From contig JBBROO010000005.1 of the NCBI GenBank assembly GCA_038229295.1, positions 31,843 through 95,842 of the forward strand: a DNA stretch of 64,000 bases. Direction: 5' to 3'. Positions within the stretch are counted from its first letter, which is position 1, and each line of letters opens with the position of its first letter. This DNA comes from JAJPGZ01 sp038229295. Lineage in GTDB: Bacteria; Verrucomicrobiota; Verrucomicrobiia; Chthoniobacterales; UBA10450. The notes beneath the pieces are model-generated. The model saw only the letters and a program-made list of their open reading frames with translations, ran no database searches and was not told the origin of the DNA. This document shows, in pieces, positions 53,107-61,526 of this stretch. The translations under genes and the position numbers were made by a program.

Positions 53107-53793
53107 ATGTTGACCGCGATCATCGTTGCGGCCGGCAGCAGCCGTCGCATGGGCTTCGACAAACTTTTTGCGCCGCTCCTCGGCAAACCGGTGCTCGCGC
53201 ACACGCTCGATGCTTTCGAGAGCGCGAATTCAGTGGACGAGATTCTGATCGTCGCGCGTGAAGATCGACATGGTGAAATCGAAAAGCTGGTGCGCGATCA
53301 AGCGTGGAAGAAAATTCGAGCTGTCGTTAGGGGCGGAGAGCAGCGACAGGACTCGGTGCGAGCCGGTTTGCAAAGCTTGACCGAAAGGACGCATTACGTG
53401 GCTGTGCACGACGCGGCTCGACCGCTCGTCACTCCCGAACAAATCGAGCGCGTCTTCGAGCAAGCGCAGGTGGATGGCGCGGCCGCGCTCGCCGAAGCGG
53501 TGAGTGACACGTTGAAAAGAGCAGATGTCGATCTTGTCGTGACCGAGTCGGTAGATCGACATCAACTTTTCGCGATGCAGACGCCGCAGATTTTCGAGCG
53601 CGAGTTAATCGACGAAGCGTATCGCGCGGTGGCGACCGAAAAACTAAACGTCACCGATGAGGTGTCGGCGTTGCAACATATCGGTCGGCAAGTCGGACTC
53701 GTGCCTAACGAAGATTGCAACTTCAAAATAACTTACGAGCGCGACCTGAAATTGGCCGAGCTAGTCCTGCGCGAGCGGCAGGAACGCCGCTAA
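53107..53793 (+). CDS. ispD: 2-C-methyl-D-erythritol 4-phosphate cytidylyltransferase
   Basis: This 228-residue enzyme makes CDP-methylerythritol in the non-mevalonate isoprenoid pathway. It starts 'LTAIIVAAGSSRRMGFDKLFAPLLGKPVLAHTL', with the nucleotide loop and Lys. The family motifs 'VRGGEQRQDSVRAGL' and 'VAVHDAARPLVTPE' follow, then 'TPQIFERELIDEAY' and 'TDEVSALQ'. The TAA stop is the first part of a 10-mer copy (53792-53802). No ispF is adjacent. Confidence 0.95.
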   Translation: MLTAIIVAAGSSRRMGFDKLFAPLLGKPVLAHTLDAFESANSVDEILIVAREDRHGEIEKLVRDQAWKKIRAVVRGGEQRQDSVRAGLQSLTERTHYVAVHDAARPLVTPEQIERVFEQAQVDGAAALAEAVSDTLKRADVDLVVTESVDRHQLFAMQTPQIFERELIDEAYRAVATEKLNVTDEVSALQHIGRQVGLVPNEDCNFKITYERDLKLAELVLRERQERR

Positions 53794-53802
53794 GATCGAC
53801 AT

Positions 53803-54783
53803 CTATACCAGCATCGGATCGACCGGAACGAGCGGGCGAATGAGTTCGGCGATGGCGGGGATGTGTTTCAATTTGAAGCGGCCGCCTTTTTTTAATTTCG
53901 TGGTTTCGAGTTCGCTGACGCGGAGGAGCTGGCCGTTTTTCCAAATCCATGCGTCGGGATTGTAGGGACCGACGCGGCGCGGATCGGTCCAGATGTGGAT
54001 CGACAACAGGCGATCGGTCACTGCCGCGGCGATGTGCATCGGTCCGCTGTCGACGCTGATGACGAAACTGGCGGCGCGAATGAGGCGGATCATTTGCAGC
54101 AGCGATGTCTGATTCGTTAGCTCGACGCAATTTTCCAGCGGTTCGATCTTGCGCGTGGATTTCCCGATGAGCACGACGCGCGTCGGAGCGAAGGCCCGGC
54201 AAATTTCTTCGATGATTTTGTTCGAAAGCGATTTGCCGTCGCCGCGCGCGAACGGATGCAAAACGACATATGGCGGATACTCGTCGAAGCGCGGGAGTGG
54301 ATCACCACTCGGGATTGGGCAGCGCAACGCCTCGCCAATCTTTCCGCCGGCGAGCTCGGCCAATTTCAAATAACGTTCCACGGCGTGATCGCGCCGAGTC
54401 ACTTTCGCGGTGCGATGATAAAACAAGCGTGAGCCTTCGCGCCCGTCGCTCATCCCATAAATTTGTTTCGCGCCGCTGGCTTTGGCGATAATGGCGCTAC
54501 GAAGTAAACCCTGAAAATCGAGCGCGACATCGGGCCGAAGTTGTTTTGTTTGGCGCAGCCAGGAAAGGAATCCGGCCGGCGCGCCCAATCCGGTTAATTC
54601 GCCGCGCGGGAAAATGTGAACGTGATTGATGTCCTGATTTCCGCGCAGCAGCGGGGCCCACTCCGGATTGATGACCCAGGTGATTCGCGCGTGCGGATGC
54701 GCGTCGCGAACGGCGGCAACGGCGGGCAATGTGTGGACGACATCGCCTAACGAGCTCGGCTTGATGACAAGAATGGACTCCAT
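53803..54783 (-). CDS. Glycosyltransferase family 9 (heptosyltransferase-like)
   Basis: This 326-residue GT-B enzyme is typical of LPS core heptosyltransferases: 'ILVIKPSSLGDVVHTLPAVAAVRDAHP' at the N-terminus, 'DVALDFQGLLRSAIIAKASGA', and C-terminal 'VVLIGKSTRKIEPLEN' and 'ASFVISVDSGPMHIAAAV'. It would transfer an ADP-heptose or related sugar at the inner membrane, implying a lipopolysaccharide-bearing envelope. Convergent with ispD; the ten bases between the stops are almost entirely a 10-mer copy. Confidence 0.93.
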   Translation of the reverse strand: MESILVIKPSSLGDVVHTLPAVAAVRDAHPHARITWVINPEWAPLLRGNQDINHVHIFPRGELTGLGAPAGFLSWLRQTKQLRPDVALDFQGLLRSAIIAKASGAKQIYGMSDGREGSRLFYHRTAKVTRRDHAVERYLKLAELAGGKIGEALRCPIPSGDPLPRFDEYPPYVVLHPFARGDGKSLSNKIIEEICRAFAPTRVVLIGKSTRKIEPLENCVELTNQTSLLQMIRLIRAASFVISVDSGPMHIAAAVTDRLLSIHIWTDPRRVGPYNPDAWIWKNGQLLRVSELETTKLKKGGRFKLKHIPAIAELIRPLVPVDPMLV

Positions 54784-54829
54784 TTCAGCTTCTCAAGATT
54801 TCAGCCCTTCCGCGGCGCACTTGTCGATC

Positions 54830-55552
54830 TTATCTTCCAAGCGCGAGCCTCTCCGCGAGTAGGCGCGGCAGCCCGGCGTCAATGATTTTTTTCTGCGCTA
54901 CGGGCAAGTCGTATTTCACGCGGCGCTGTTCGACGCACTCGTTGTCGATGTTATAAACGCAATAAGCCGCCCGCCAATCGCCGTCACGCGGCTGACCGAC
55001 GCTGCCTACGTTAACGAAATATTTTTTCGCCATCTCGATACGCAACTGCTCGACGCGCACGCGGCGCACGCCGTCGTCGCGAATAAAAGCCATCGGCACG
55101 TGGGTGTGGCCGAAGAAGCAAACAGTCGTGTGTTGGTAGGTAAAACTGGCAGCCGCGTCGAGATTGTTGAGGACGTAGCCCCATTGTGCCGGCGTATCGA
55201 GGGTCGCGTGGACGATGCTGAAATCGCGCACTTGTCTTTGCAATCGCAGATCGCGCAGCCATTCTTTGTCGTCGTTAGTCAAGTGTTCGCGTGTCCATTC
55301 AATGGCGTGCTCGGCCAGTTCGTTAAAGTCGCGCGATGATTCGATGAGCGATGCCTGTTCGTCGTGATTTCCTTTCACGATCGGGCAATCCATTTCCTGG
55401 ATGCGGGCGACACATTCGTGCGGGTTGGCGTTGTAGCCGACGACGTCGCCGAGACAAACGAAGTGTGTGCATTTTTGTTCGGCGGCGTCGTGCAAAACCG
55501 CTTCCAGCGCCTCGAGATTGCCGTGGATGTCGCTGAAAATGGCGATACGCAT
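54830..55552 (-). CDS. Metallophosphoesterase (YfcE/MJ0936-like)
   Basis: This 240-residue calcineurin-like phosphoesterase has metal motifs 'IFSDIHGNLEALEAVL' (DxH), 'CLGDVVGYNANP' (GD), 'IVKGNHDEQ' (GNHD), 'IVHATLD' and 'FFGHTHVPMAF' (GHxH), followed by 'NVGSVGQPRDGDWRAAYCVY'. Such proteins hydrolyse phosphodiesters or act as phosphatases. The substrate is unknown. It is transcribed in the same direction as the neighbouring glycosyltransferase. Confidence 0.92.
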   Translation of the reverse strand: MRIAIFSDIHGNLEALEAVLHDAAEQKCTHFVCLGDVVGYNANPHECVARIQEMDCPIVKGNHDEQASLIESSRDFNELAEHAIEWTREHLTNDDKEWLRDLRLQRQVRDFSIVHATLDTPAQWGYVLNNLDAAASFTYQHTTVCFFGHTHVPMAFIRDDGVRRVRVEQLRIEMAKKYFVNVGSVGQPRDGDWRAAYCVYNIDNECVEQRRVKYDLPVAQKKIIDAGLPRLLAERLALGR

Positions 55553-55565
55553 TACGAACAGGTTT

Positions 55566-55649
55566 CTGTAGCGGCCGCCGTCCTCGGCGGCAAAAAATAC
55601 ATGATCGACATATACATATAACTGCCGCTGCGGACAGCGGCCTCTACAG
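55566..55649. repeat. Hairpin with CTGTAGCGGCCGC arms
   Basis: The outer arm CTGTAGCGGCCGC pairs roughly with GCGGCCTCTACAG, with an inner dyad of GCCGCCGTCCTCGGCGGC. The loop holds ATGATCGACATATACATATA, which includes a degenerate 10-mer. It belongs to the same family as the elements at 22195 and 63171. Confidence 0.75.
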
Positions 55650-55651
55650 AA

Positions 55652-56401
55652 TCAGCTTTTCGGGATGCGTTGATCTTGCGGGATGTCGATCTTGTCTTCG
55701 AGAAATTTTAATCGGCGCAGCAATGTCGGAAGTCGTTCCTTTTCGCCGGCATCGTAAAGTTGGCGCAAACGTTCATACGCCTCGCGCTCGCGCCCGTCGC
55801 AATACGAAAGTTCATAGGCCGAAAAGCGTTTGTCGTAACTGGGCGCGCCCGGCTGCGCCGCTGCTTTCGCGAAATACTCAGACGCATGTTCGTGATCGTT
55901 GTATTTGTCTTTGTAAAGGCGCGCTAACGCTTCGTAAAGCTGGGGCTTGTCCGGATTATTTTTAATTCCGCGCTCGAGAAAATCTTTTCCGATCGCGAAA
56001 TATTCCCGCTGCTTTTTCAATCGCGCCGCCAGCGGCAGCGTTTGATCATTCATCGCGGCCACGCTCGCGTTCCACGCCATGTGCCATGCGGCCATGTCCC
56101 AAAACAAAATCGCGCGCGGTTGCAGAGTGGTGGCCTGGCGAAACAACAAAAAGACGCGGCCCCATTCGGTTCGCTCCCAGGCGACGTGCGCTTGAATGAA
56201 AACGATGTCGGCGATGATGGAGCGAAATCCGCTGAGCGCCGCGACGAAACCGAGCTGGCCGATTTGTTCGCGTAGACTGAGATCGAGTTGGGTTCCGCGC
56301 AAATGTAGTTGTCGATCTTGCGCGAGGAGATTGCGCTCGAGCGGGAGTCGCGCGGCGCCGAAGACGATCACGATCACGATTACGAGCACGAGACGGATCA
56401 T
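55652..56401 (-). CDS. TPR-like membrane-anchored protein of unknown function
   Basis: This 249-residue protein has an N-terminal hydrophobic helix (about 2-17) and a largely helical remainder. Repeated segments of TPR type are 'YFAIGKDFLERGIKNNPDKPQLYEALARLY' and 'HASEYFAKAAAQPGA'. Earlier, 'GFRSIIADIVFIQAHVAWERTEWGRVFLLFRQATTLQPRAILFWDMAAWHMAWNAS' looks like another repeat pair. It overlaps the ABC permease stop by four bases (ATGA), so it belongs to that operon and may assist it. I do not recognise a named family. Confidence 0.75.
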   Translation of the reverse strand: MIRLVLVIVIVIVFGAARLPLERNLLAQDRQLHLRGTQLDLSLREQIGQLGFVAALSGFRSIIADIVFIQAHVAWERTEWGRVFLLFRQATTLQPRAILFWDMAAWHMAWNASVAAMNDQTLPLAARLKKQREYFAIGKDFLERGIKNNPDKPQLYEALARLYKDKYNDHEHASEYFAKAAAQPGAPSYDKRFSAYELSYCDGREREAYERLRQLYDAGEKERLPTLLRRLKFLEDKIDIPQDQRIPKS

Positions 56402-57258
56402 AATTCCTTGCCGTAGAAAACGACGATGGCGAGAAGCGTGTAGACGATCGTGTAAAAAAATCCCATCGCGGCCGTTTTGAAAAACAACGCGAGCGGAATG
56501 GCGGTCCCGGCAACGACGGCATCTACGAGATTGAAGGCTTGCAGATCCGGAAAGATGAGCGCGACGAGCGCGAGAAACATTTGCGTCAGCCAACCAGCGC
56601 CTTGTTGTTGCAGCCAATATTCGCGCGCGGTTTCCTGGAGATGTCCGATGAAATAAACGAAGACCATGACGACAACGGTGAAAATATTCGTCGTCGCGAA
56701 TGTGGTAACGAACAACGTGAGCGCGGCGAGCAAACACGCTTTCAGGAAAATGAGGACGATGACGGCGAAGATGTCGATCTTAAGAGCGGACTCGCGCACG
56801 ACGCGCAAGGCGTCGTTGAGTTGTTCGTTAGGTGCGGCCGCCATTTGCCGCATGGTTTCGTGCATAACAGTTTGCTCGCGCGCGTAAAGCACCACGCAAA
56901 ACAATGCACTCATGATGAGCGTGCTCAGTGCGAGCAAGGCGAGGACGCCGAAAAGTTTGCCGATGAGATATTCAAACCGCGGCACCGGCTTAGCCAAAAT
57001 GGTGTAGGCGGTGCGATCTTCGATGTCTTGCGGAAGCAATCGCGCGGTCGCGAGAATGGCGAGCAGCGAAGTAAAGATCGACATCGTGCCTAACGAAACA
57101 TCTTTCAGGATCTGGAACTCCTGCTGAAAACTGAATCGCGCCATAAAGGCGGAGCTGCCGATGAGAATAAGTGCGAAGATGAGGACGAAGTAGAAAACTT
57201 TCTGGCGAATCAGATCGGTCAGCGTGTTCGACGCGATGGCGATAACGCGTGTGATCAT
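56398..57258 (-). CDS. ABC-2 type transporter permease
   Basis: This 286-residue polytopic protein has 'NTLTDLIRQKVFYFVLIFALILI' at the start, then 'LLPQDIEDRTAYTILAKPVPRFEYLIGKLFGVLALL', a typical ABC-2 (NatB/gliding-type) permease signature. There are about six TM helices. It overlaps the ATP-binding subunit gene by four bases and the TPR gene by four. The exported substrate is unknown. Confidence 0.88.
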   Translation of the reverse strand: MITRVIAIASNTLTDLIRQKVFYFVLIFALILIGSSAFMARFSFQQEFQILKDVSLGTMSIFTSLLAILATARLLPQDIEDRTAYTILAKPVPRFEYLIGKLFGVLALLALSTLIMSALFCVVLYAREQTVMHETMRQMAAAPNEQLNDALRVVRESALKIDIFAVIVLIFLKACLLAALTLFVTTFATTNIFTVVVMVFVYFIGHLQETAREYWLQQQGAGWLTQMFLALVALIFPDLQAFNLVDAVVAGTAIPLALFFKTAAMGFFYTIVYTLLAIVVFYGKEL

Positions 57259-58106
57259 TTGTCCTTGCGCGTCGCGTCGAGAAAGAAGCGCTCGAGTGTC
57301 GTTGTCGATCTTCGGCGGGCCACGAGTTTCGCGTTCGAATCTTTCGCGAGAACTTCGATTTGGTTCACGAGATCGTTGGACGCATTTTCCAAAACGAGCT
57401 CGGTTTGGTTTTCGAGCGCGAGCAATTCTTCGAGGCGACCTTCGCGCACCAGCCGCCCGTTCGCGAGAATCCCGACGCGATCGCAGACTTCCTGCACTTG
57501 CGCGAGCAAATGGGAAGAAAGTAAAACGGTAATTCCGCGCCGCTTAAGATCGACAATCAAATCTCGGATGTCGCGCGAGCCGGCGGGATCGACACCGGCA
57601 GTCGGCTCGTCGAGCACGACGACTTGCGGTTCGTTGATCAACGCTTGCGCGAGTCCAATGCGTTGCAGCATTCCTTTTGAGTACGTGCTCAGACGTTGAT
57701 CGCGCGCGTCCGTTAGGCCAACGAGATCGAGCAATTCGTCGATGCGCCTTTGCAAACTGGCGCCGCGCAGCCGGCAAAGCTTTCCGAAGAAGCGCAGCGT
57801 CTCAGTGCCGCTAAGAAATTTATAGAAATATGGATTCTCGGGGAGAAATCCAACGGCTGCGCGACTGCGGACGCGCGAACTGTCGCGGCCAAAGATCGCG
57901 GTGGTTCCGCGCGTGGCCGAGACGAGCCCCAAAATGATTTTCAGGGTCGTGCTTTTGCCAGAGCCGTTTGGCCCGAGAAGTCCGTAGACTTCGCCGGGCG
58001 TGACGGCAAGATCGACATCTTGCACTGCGATGATGGCGCGGCGCCCAAACGGCACCGGGAAAACTTTCGTTAGGCCGCGCACGACGATGGCTGGTTCAGT
58101 AGTCAT
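57255..58106 (-). CDS. ABC transporter ATP-binding protein
   Basis: This 283-residue ATPase subunit has Walker A 'GLLGPNGSGKSTTLKIILGL', Q-loop region 'VGFLPENPYFYKFLSGTETLRF', signature 'YSKGMLQRIGLAQALINEP' (degenerate S-x-G-x-x-Q), Walker B 'VVVLDEPTAGVDPAG' and H-loop 'VLLSSHLLAQVQ'. It is of the drug or polysaccharide exporter (DrrA-like) type. ATG 58106 was chosen; the longer frame runs into the acylphosphatase gene. It pairs with the permease. Confidence 0.95.
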   Translation of the reverse strand: MTTEPAIVVRGLTKVFPVPFGRRAIIAVQDVDLAVTPGEVYGLLGPNGSGKSTTLKIILGLVSATRGTTAIFGRDSSRVRSRAAVGFLPENPYFYKFLSGTETLRFFGKLCRLRGASLQRRIDELLDLVGLTDARDQRLSTYSKGMLQRIGLAQALINEPQVVVLDEPTAGVDPAGSRDIRDLIVDLKRRGITVLLSSHLLAQVQEVCDRVGILANGRLVREGRLEELLALENQTELVLENASNDLVNQIEVLAKDSNAKLVARRRSTTTLERFFLDATRKDK

Positions 58107-58374
58107 GGCGAATTTCAAAACCGCTGGCTTCGACCGGCGCTTCCAATTTGTTCTCGGTCGTCTTGCGAATGTGCGCGCGCAATTCGCTTTGCCCAATCGC
58201 TTCCAAAAATCCGCGCACTTCGCCCTCCTCGCCGCTGATCTGCATCTCAACGCGACCATCGACAAGATTCCGCACCCAGCCTTTGAGATCGAAACCCTTG
58301 GCGATGTGCCTAACGGACCAGCGGAAGCCGACGCCCTGGACGCGGCCCTCGAAAAAAACCTGCAGTGAGATCAT
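58096..58374 (-). CDS. acyP: Acylphosphatase
   Basis: This 92-residue enzyme hydrolyses carboxyl-phosphate bonds. It has the conserved 'FEGRVQGVGFRWSVRHIAKGFDLKGWVRNLVDGRVEMQISGEEGEV', which contains the catalytic Arg and Asn of the family. The length is normal. It overlaps the ABC ATPase start by 11 bases, so the two are likely co-transcribed, though they are functionally unrelated. Confidence 0.95.
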   Translation of the reverse strand: MISLQVFFEGRVQGVGFRWSVRHIAKGFDLKGWVRNLVDGRVEMQISGEEGEVRGFLEAIGQSELRAHIRKTTENKLEAPVEASGFEIRHDY

Positions 58375-58416
58375 GCGCGCAGCTTGATCTTACGAAAAGT
58401 GTGCCGGCGCGAAAGT

Positions 58417-58854
58417 CTAGTTGGGCGAAATCGAGGGACCCGGAATCGGTGTCGGCTCGAAATTCGGAGCCGGTTCGGAAGTCGGAAGCTTCGGCTCCGG
58501 ATAATCGATATGCGGGATGGGCGTCGGCGTTGCCGTGACGGCAGCGACGAGCGTGGCGGGCGCGGGGCGGATGTCATCGCTGGCGACAAAACCTTCTTCG
58601 CTGCCAGCAGCGAGTCTTACTTTCGCGTAGCCGAACGATGGATGGATCAATGTCATGAGCGCATCGCGTGGGAGTTTTTTGTCGGGGCCGTTGGCCTGTT
58701 GCGGGCCGTAATGATAAAATGCGGTGGTATCGGCGACGACGGCGTAGAATTTTCCACTGTTGGCCGCGCTCGGACGATTCGGATTCGATTTAGCGCAGCC
58801 GAAAATAAACAACGCCGCGGCCGTGAATGCCGCCAGCGCGACGCCAGTTCTCAT
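58417..58854 (-). CDS. Predicted lipoprotein with Pro/Thr-rich tail
   Basis: This protein of about 145 residues has a signal sequence and lipobox ('AAALFIFGC'). A short folded region follows with an SH3-like pattern ('KFYAVVADTTAFYHYG', 'LIHPSFGYAKVRLAAGSEEGFVASDDI'), then a Pro/Thr/Glu-rich C-terminal tail of about 45 residues. ATG 58854 directly follows a 10-mer copy (AAGATCGACA then ATG). The family is not recognised. A cell-surface or periplasmic role is inferred only from the signals. Confidence 0.65.
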   Translation of the reverse strand: MRTGVALAAFTAAALFIFGCAKSNPNRPSAANSGKFYAVVADTTAFYHYGPQQANGPDKKLPRDALMTLIHPSFGYAKVRLAAGSEEGFVASDDIRPAPATLVAAVTATPTPIPHIDYPEPKLPTSEPAPNFEPTPIPGPSISPN

Positions 58855-58908
58855 TGTCGATCTTGCAAGCACAGCGCTCAGCTTAGCTTAAGCCGTTCCC
58901 ACGGCGCG

Positions 58909-59373
58909 TTATTTATATGAGTAAACCAGGCAGAAGGTGCTTTCGCCGCCTTCGATCAGGTTGATGGAGATGAAATATTGGCCGCTGGTCGTGGGCGAAA
59001 ATCCGGCAGCAGCCCGGCTGCTTTCATTATAACCTTCGGTCGTGACCAACTTTCCGGTCTCGTCGTAAACGGTGACGTCGATTTTTTTGGCCGGATCAAT
59101 TGCACCGACGGAAAACCAATACTGATTGCCGGCGTAAAGATTTACCGCGATGACGGTGTTCTCTTTTGGTTTGAGAATGCCGGCCCAATGTCCGTCGCGC
59201 ATTTTAAATCCGTCATTGGAAAATGCGCCCGCGAGATCGAGCACGATCTTGTGCGCCTGCACTTCCTTGTCGCTTTCGGCGGGCGCGGGGAGAGCGGTCG
59301 CTAGGATCGACCCGCCTACGCACAAGGCTACGGCGTGGCGAGCAACGGACAAGATCGACAAGAACAACTTCAC
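58909..59373 (-). CDS. Exported protein of unknown function
   Basis: This 154-residue protein has a signal peptide ending around 'ALPAPAES' (about residue 33). The mature part is beta-rich: 'GHWAGILKPKENTVIAVNLYAGNQYWFSVG', 'KIDVTVYDETGKLVTTEGY' and 'TTSGQYFISINLIEG', resembling a small pre-peptidase-type beta sandwich. One 10-mer copy falls within the signal peptide, read as LSIL. It overlaps the next upstream gene by four bases, so the two exported proteins are coupled. Confidence 0.6.
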   Translation of the reverse strand: MKLFLSILSVARHAVALCVGGSILATALPAPAESDKEVQAHKIVLDLAGAFSNDGFKMRDGHWAGILKPKENTVIAVNLYAGNQYWFSVGAIDPAKKIDVTVYDETGKLVTTEGYNESSRAAAGFSPTTSGQYFISINLIEGGESTFCLVYSYK

Positions 59374-60188
59374 TTCTTCTTCGCCTCGTCCTTGTGTTGA
59401 ATCTGGTCCATCACTTTGCCGACCGCTTCGTTGACCTTGCGCACTTCGTCGGCATTCGGCGCTTTGTTAGGCGGAAACGAAACCAGCTTTTCGATTCCGA
59501 CCAACTGTTCGCTCACCTCCTTCACCAGCGGATCGTCGCGCATGTCGGGCGAGATATCGCCCATCTTCGCGTGAATAAAATTGACCAACGCCGGTTGCCG
59601 TAAAATTTTCGCCGCGCGTTCGTCGTAGTTCTGCATCACTGACGAGCTAACGACTTGCGCTCCGCGGATCCATCCGCCGACGCTGACGAGAATGACGAGG
59701 TCCTGATCGCGATGTGTCTGCATGGAAGATTTCACTTCGTTTTGCGTGGCCTCGAGTTCTTCCTGGAGCGCGTCCCACTCGCTGTTCTCGGCAAATTCGT
59801 TGATGCTGCTGCCGCGACTCAAAATGTTTTCGCTCACGCCCAGCGCCTTCGCCATCTTGATGATGTCGGTGCCGATATTTTTTACGGCCTGCCCATCCTG
59901 CGCTTCAATGGCGATGAATCCGTCGGCGATCAAGCCGCCGAGATTGAGCGCGATCTGCGGACGGTTTTTATATGTCATCGCGATTGGCCCGCGGAATTGT
60001 CCGGTCCAATTCGGCTTGCCCGGTTTTTCGAGCGCGGCAAAAAGTTCGCCTGGTGTGGGGATGCTGATGGAATCGTGGCGGATCGCACGCGCCATTTGAT
60101 CGGCTGGGAGACGCTGCGGCTCGGCGCTGATGACGACGCAGCACGCGAGCAGCGAAGCACCGACCGCGAAATGTTTGCAGCGATTCAT
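59370..60188 (-). CDS. Exported protein of unknown function with coiled segments
   Basis: This 272-residue protein has a signal peptide (about 1-23). A folded region of about 40-140 includes 'GELFAALEKPGKPNW', 'PQIALNLGGLIADGFIAIEAQDG' and 'NIGTDIIKMAKALGV'. A helical region follows ('NSEWDALQEELEATQNEVKSSM', then 'QDLVILVSVGGWIRGAQVVS'). The C-terminus is Lys-rich. The layout, with the second exported protein immediately downstream, suggests a pair acting together in the periplasm. I do not recognise the family. Confidence 0.6.
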   Translation of the reverse strand: MNRCKHFAVGASLLACCVVISAEPQRLPADQMARAIRHDSISIPTPGELFAALEKPGKPNWTGQFRGPIAMTYKNRPQIALNLGGLIADGFIAIEAQDGQAVKNIGTDIIKMAKALGVSENILSRGSSINEFAENSEWDALQEELEATQNEVKSSMQTHRDQDLVILVSVGGWIRGAQVVSSSVMQNYDERAAKILRQPALVNFIHAKMGDISPDMRDDPLVKEVSEQLVGIEKLVSFPPNKAPNADEVRKVNEAVGKVMDQIQHKDEAKKK

Positions 60189-60268
60189 GCGGCCCAAGCG
60201 TACCCGCGGAGAGCGAGATTGCCAGTGGGAATTGCCGGGCCGCGGTTTGCGTTCAACAAAACATCGCA

Positions 60269-61456
60269 TTACGGCACGTCGTAAAAGCCTTCCGCGCGCA
60301 GCAGCAGGAATGTGGTGGGGCTATAAACATTGCCGCGGACGAAGACCTGGTAGAATTGAAACGCATCCGTTAGGGCGACGATGGCGATGGCCAGACATAG
60401 GATGCGCCGCGACCAATTACTCCCGCAGCGTCCGGCAAGATCGACAATCGCAAACGCGGCGGCCAGGCGAATAAACATGTCGATGAAAAGGACGAGCCGC
60501 ACATTGACGATCGGCATTTGGCCGAAAAAGAGAATGGCGCTGGCGAAATAGATGAGTGCGAGATTGCGACCATGCCGAACGGAATCGTTAGGCGAAGTCG
60601 CGAAGCCGACGATCGACAAAATGAAAACGACTGGCGCGATGGCGAAGAAGTCGAGCAGGTAGCGGAACCACGGGCCTTTCTCGTAATGGACGGTGTAATC
60701 GAGCGTCTGTTGGAGGGACGCGTAGGTGCGATACGTCCGGAGGAAATTGCCGACGCCGCCGCAGATCGCGATTTCGGTCGTTAGGTAAAGCAGCGGCGCT
60801 GCGATCAACGGCAGCAGCAGCCACTTCGACGGCCGCAATTTCATTGCCCGGAAATAATATGCGGCTGCAATCGCCATCATCGGGTAAAGCAGCACCGCAG
60901 ATTCTTTCGTCAACAACGCGAGGCAAAGCGAAAGGCCGAGCGCGATAAGATCGACAATGGAACGTCGTCGCCAGCATTGGTCGAAGAAGTAAAGGCACGC
61001 CAGCATGATGACCGCGGCGAAGGTTTCTTGCGTAGCGCGGCGCGAAAGTCCGGCCGCGAGCGGCGAGGTGATCAAAAAAATCCCGCACAAGATCGACATG
61101 TTGCGGCCGGCGAGATTTTCGGCGAAGCGCGCGCCGAGGATGACCAATGCGATTCCCGAAATGAAAGAAAGCCACGCGATATTGTCAGGAGTGAAGCCGC
61201 CGAGAATTTTGCAAGTCAGCGCCGCCGGCAAAATAAATCCGATGCGCAGCGGCAACGGCGACTTCTGCAGATTTTCGTTAGTCGGATAATCGTGCAGGAT
61301 TTGGCGAATGCCGGCGACGCCGTGATCGTTGAATGTCTGCGCGAAGACGGTATAAGCGCGCTCGTCCCAACCGGTGCGCTTCACGCCGAACATCGTCGGC
61401 AGACGAACGGCGATCGTGATTGCCAACAGCAGCAACAGCCAGGTTCTCGAACTCAT
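60269..61456 (-). CDS. PMT/ArnT-like membrane glycosyltransferase
   Basis: This 395-residue protein has about ten TM helices and an early loop 'FGVKRTGWDERAYTVFAQTF', in which the Asp-Glu pair occupies the usual catalytic position of GT-C (GT39/GT83) enzymes. 'RRATQETFAAVIMLACLYFFDQCWR' and 'LLTKESAVLLYPMMA' are typical of the PMT_2 fold. It would use a polyprenyl-phosphate sugar. The acceptor is unknown. It carries three 10-mers, at 60437, 60947 and 61089. Confidence 0.85.
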   Translation of the reverse strand: MSSRTWLLLLLAITIAVRLPTMFGVKRTGWDERAYTVFAQTFNDHGVAGIRQILHDYPTNENLQKSPLPLRIGFILPAALTCKILGGFTPDNIAWLSFISGIALVILGARFAENLAGRNMSILCGIFLITSPLAAGLSRRATQETFAAVIMLACLYFFDQCWRRRSIVDLIALGLSLCLALLTKESAVLLYPMMAIAAAYYFRAMKLRPSKWLLLPLIAAPLLYLTTEIAICGGVGNFLRTYRTYASLQQTLDYTVHYEKGPWFRYLLDFFAIAPVVFILSIVGFATSPNDSVRHGRNLALIYFASAILFFGQMPIVNVRLVLFIDMFIRLAAAFAIVDLAGRCGSNWSRRILCLAIAIVALTDAFQFYQVFVRGNVYSPTTFLLLRAEGFYDVP

Positions 61457-61526
61457 CGACGAGCGAGAGTAATCTGCGAAAAGTTAATTGTCAGCACGCG
61501 CGAACTGCACTAATCGAATCTTCGCC

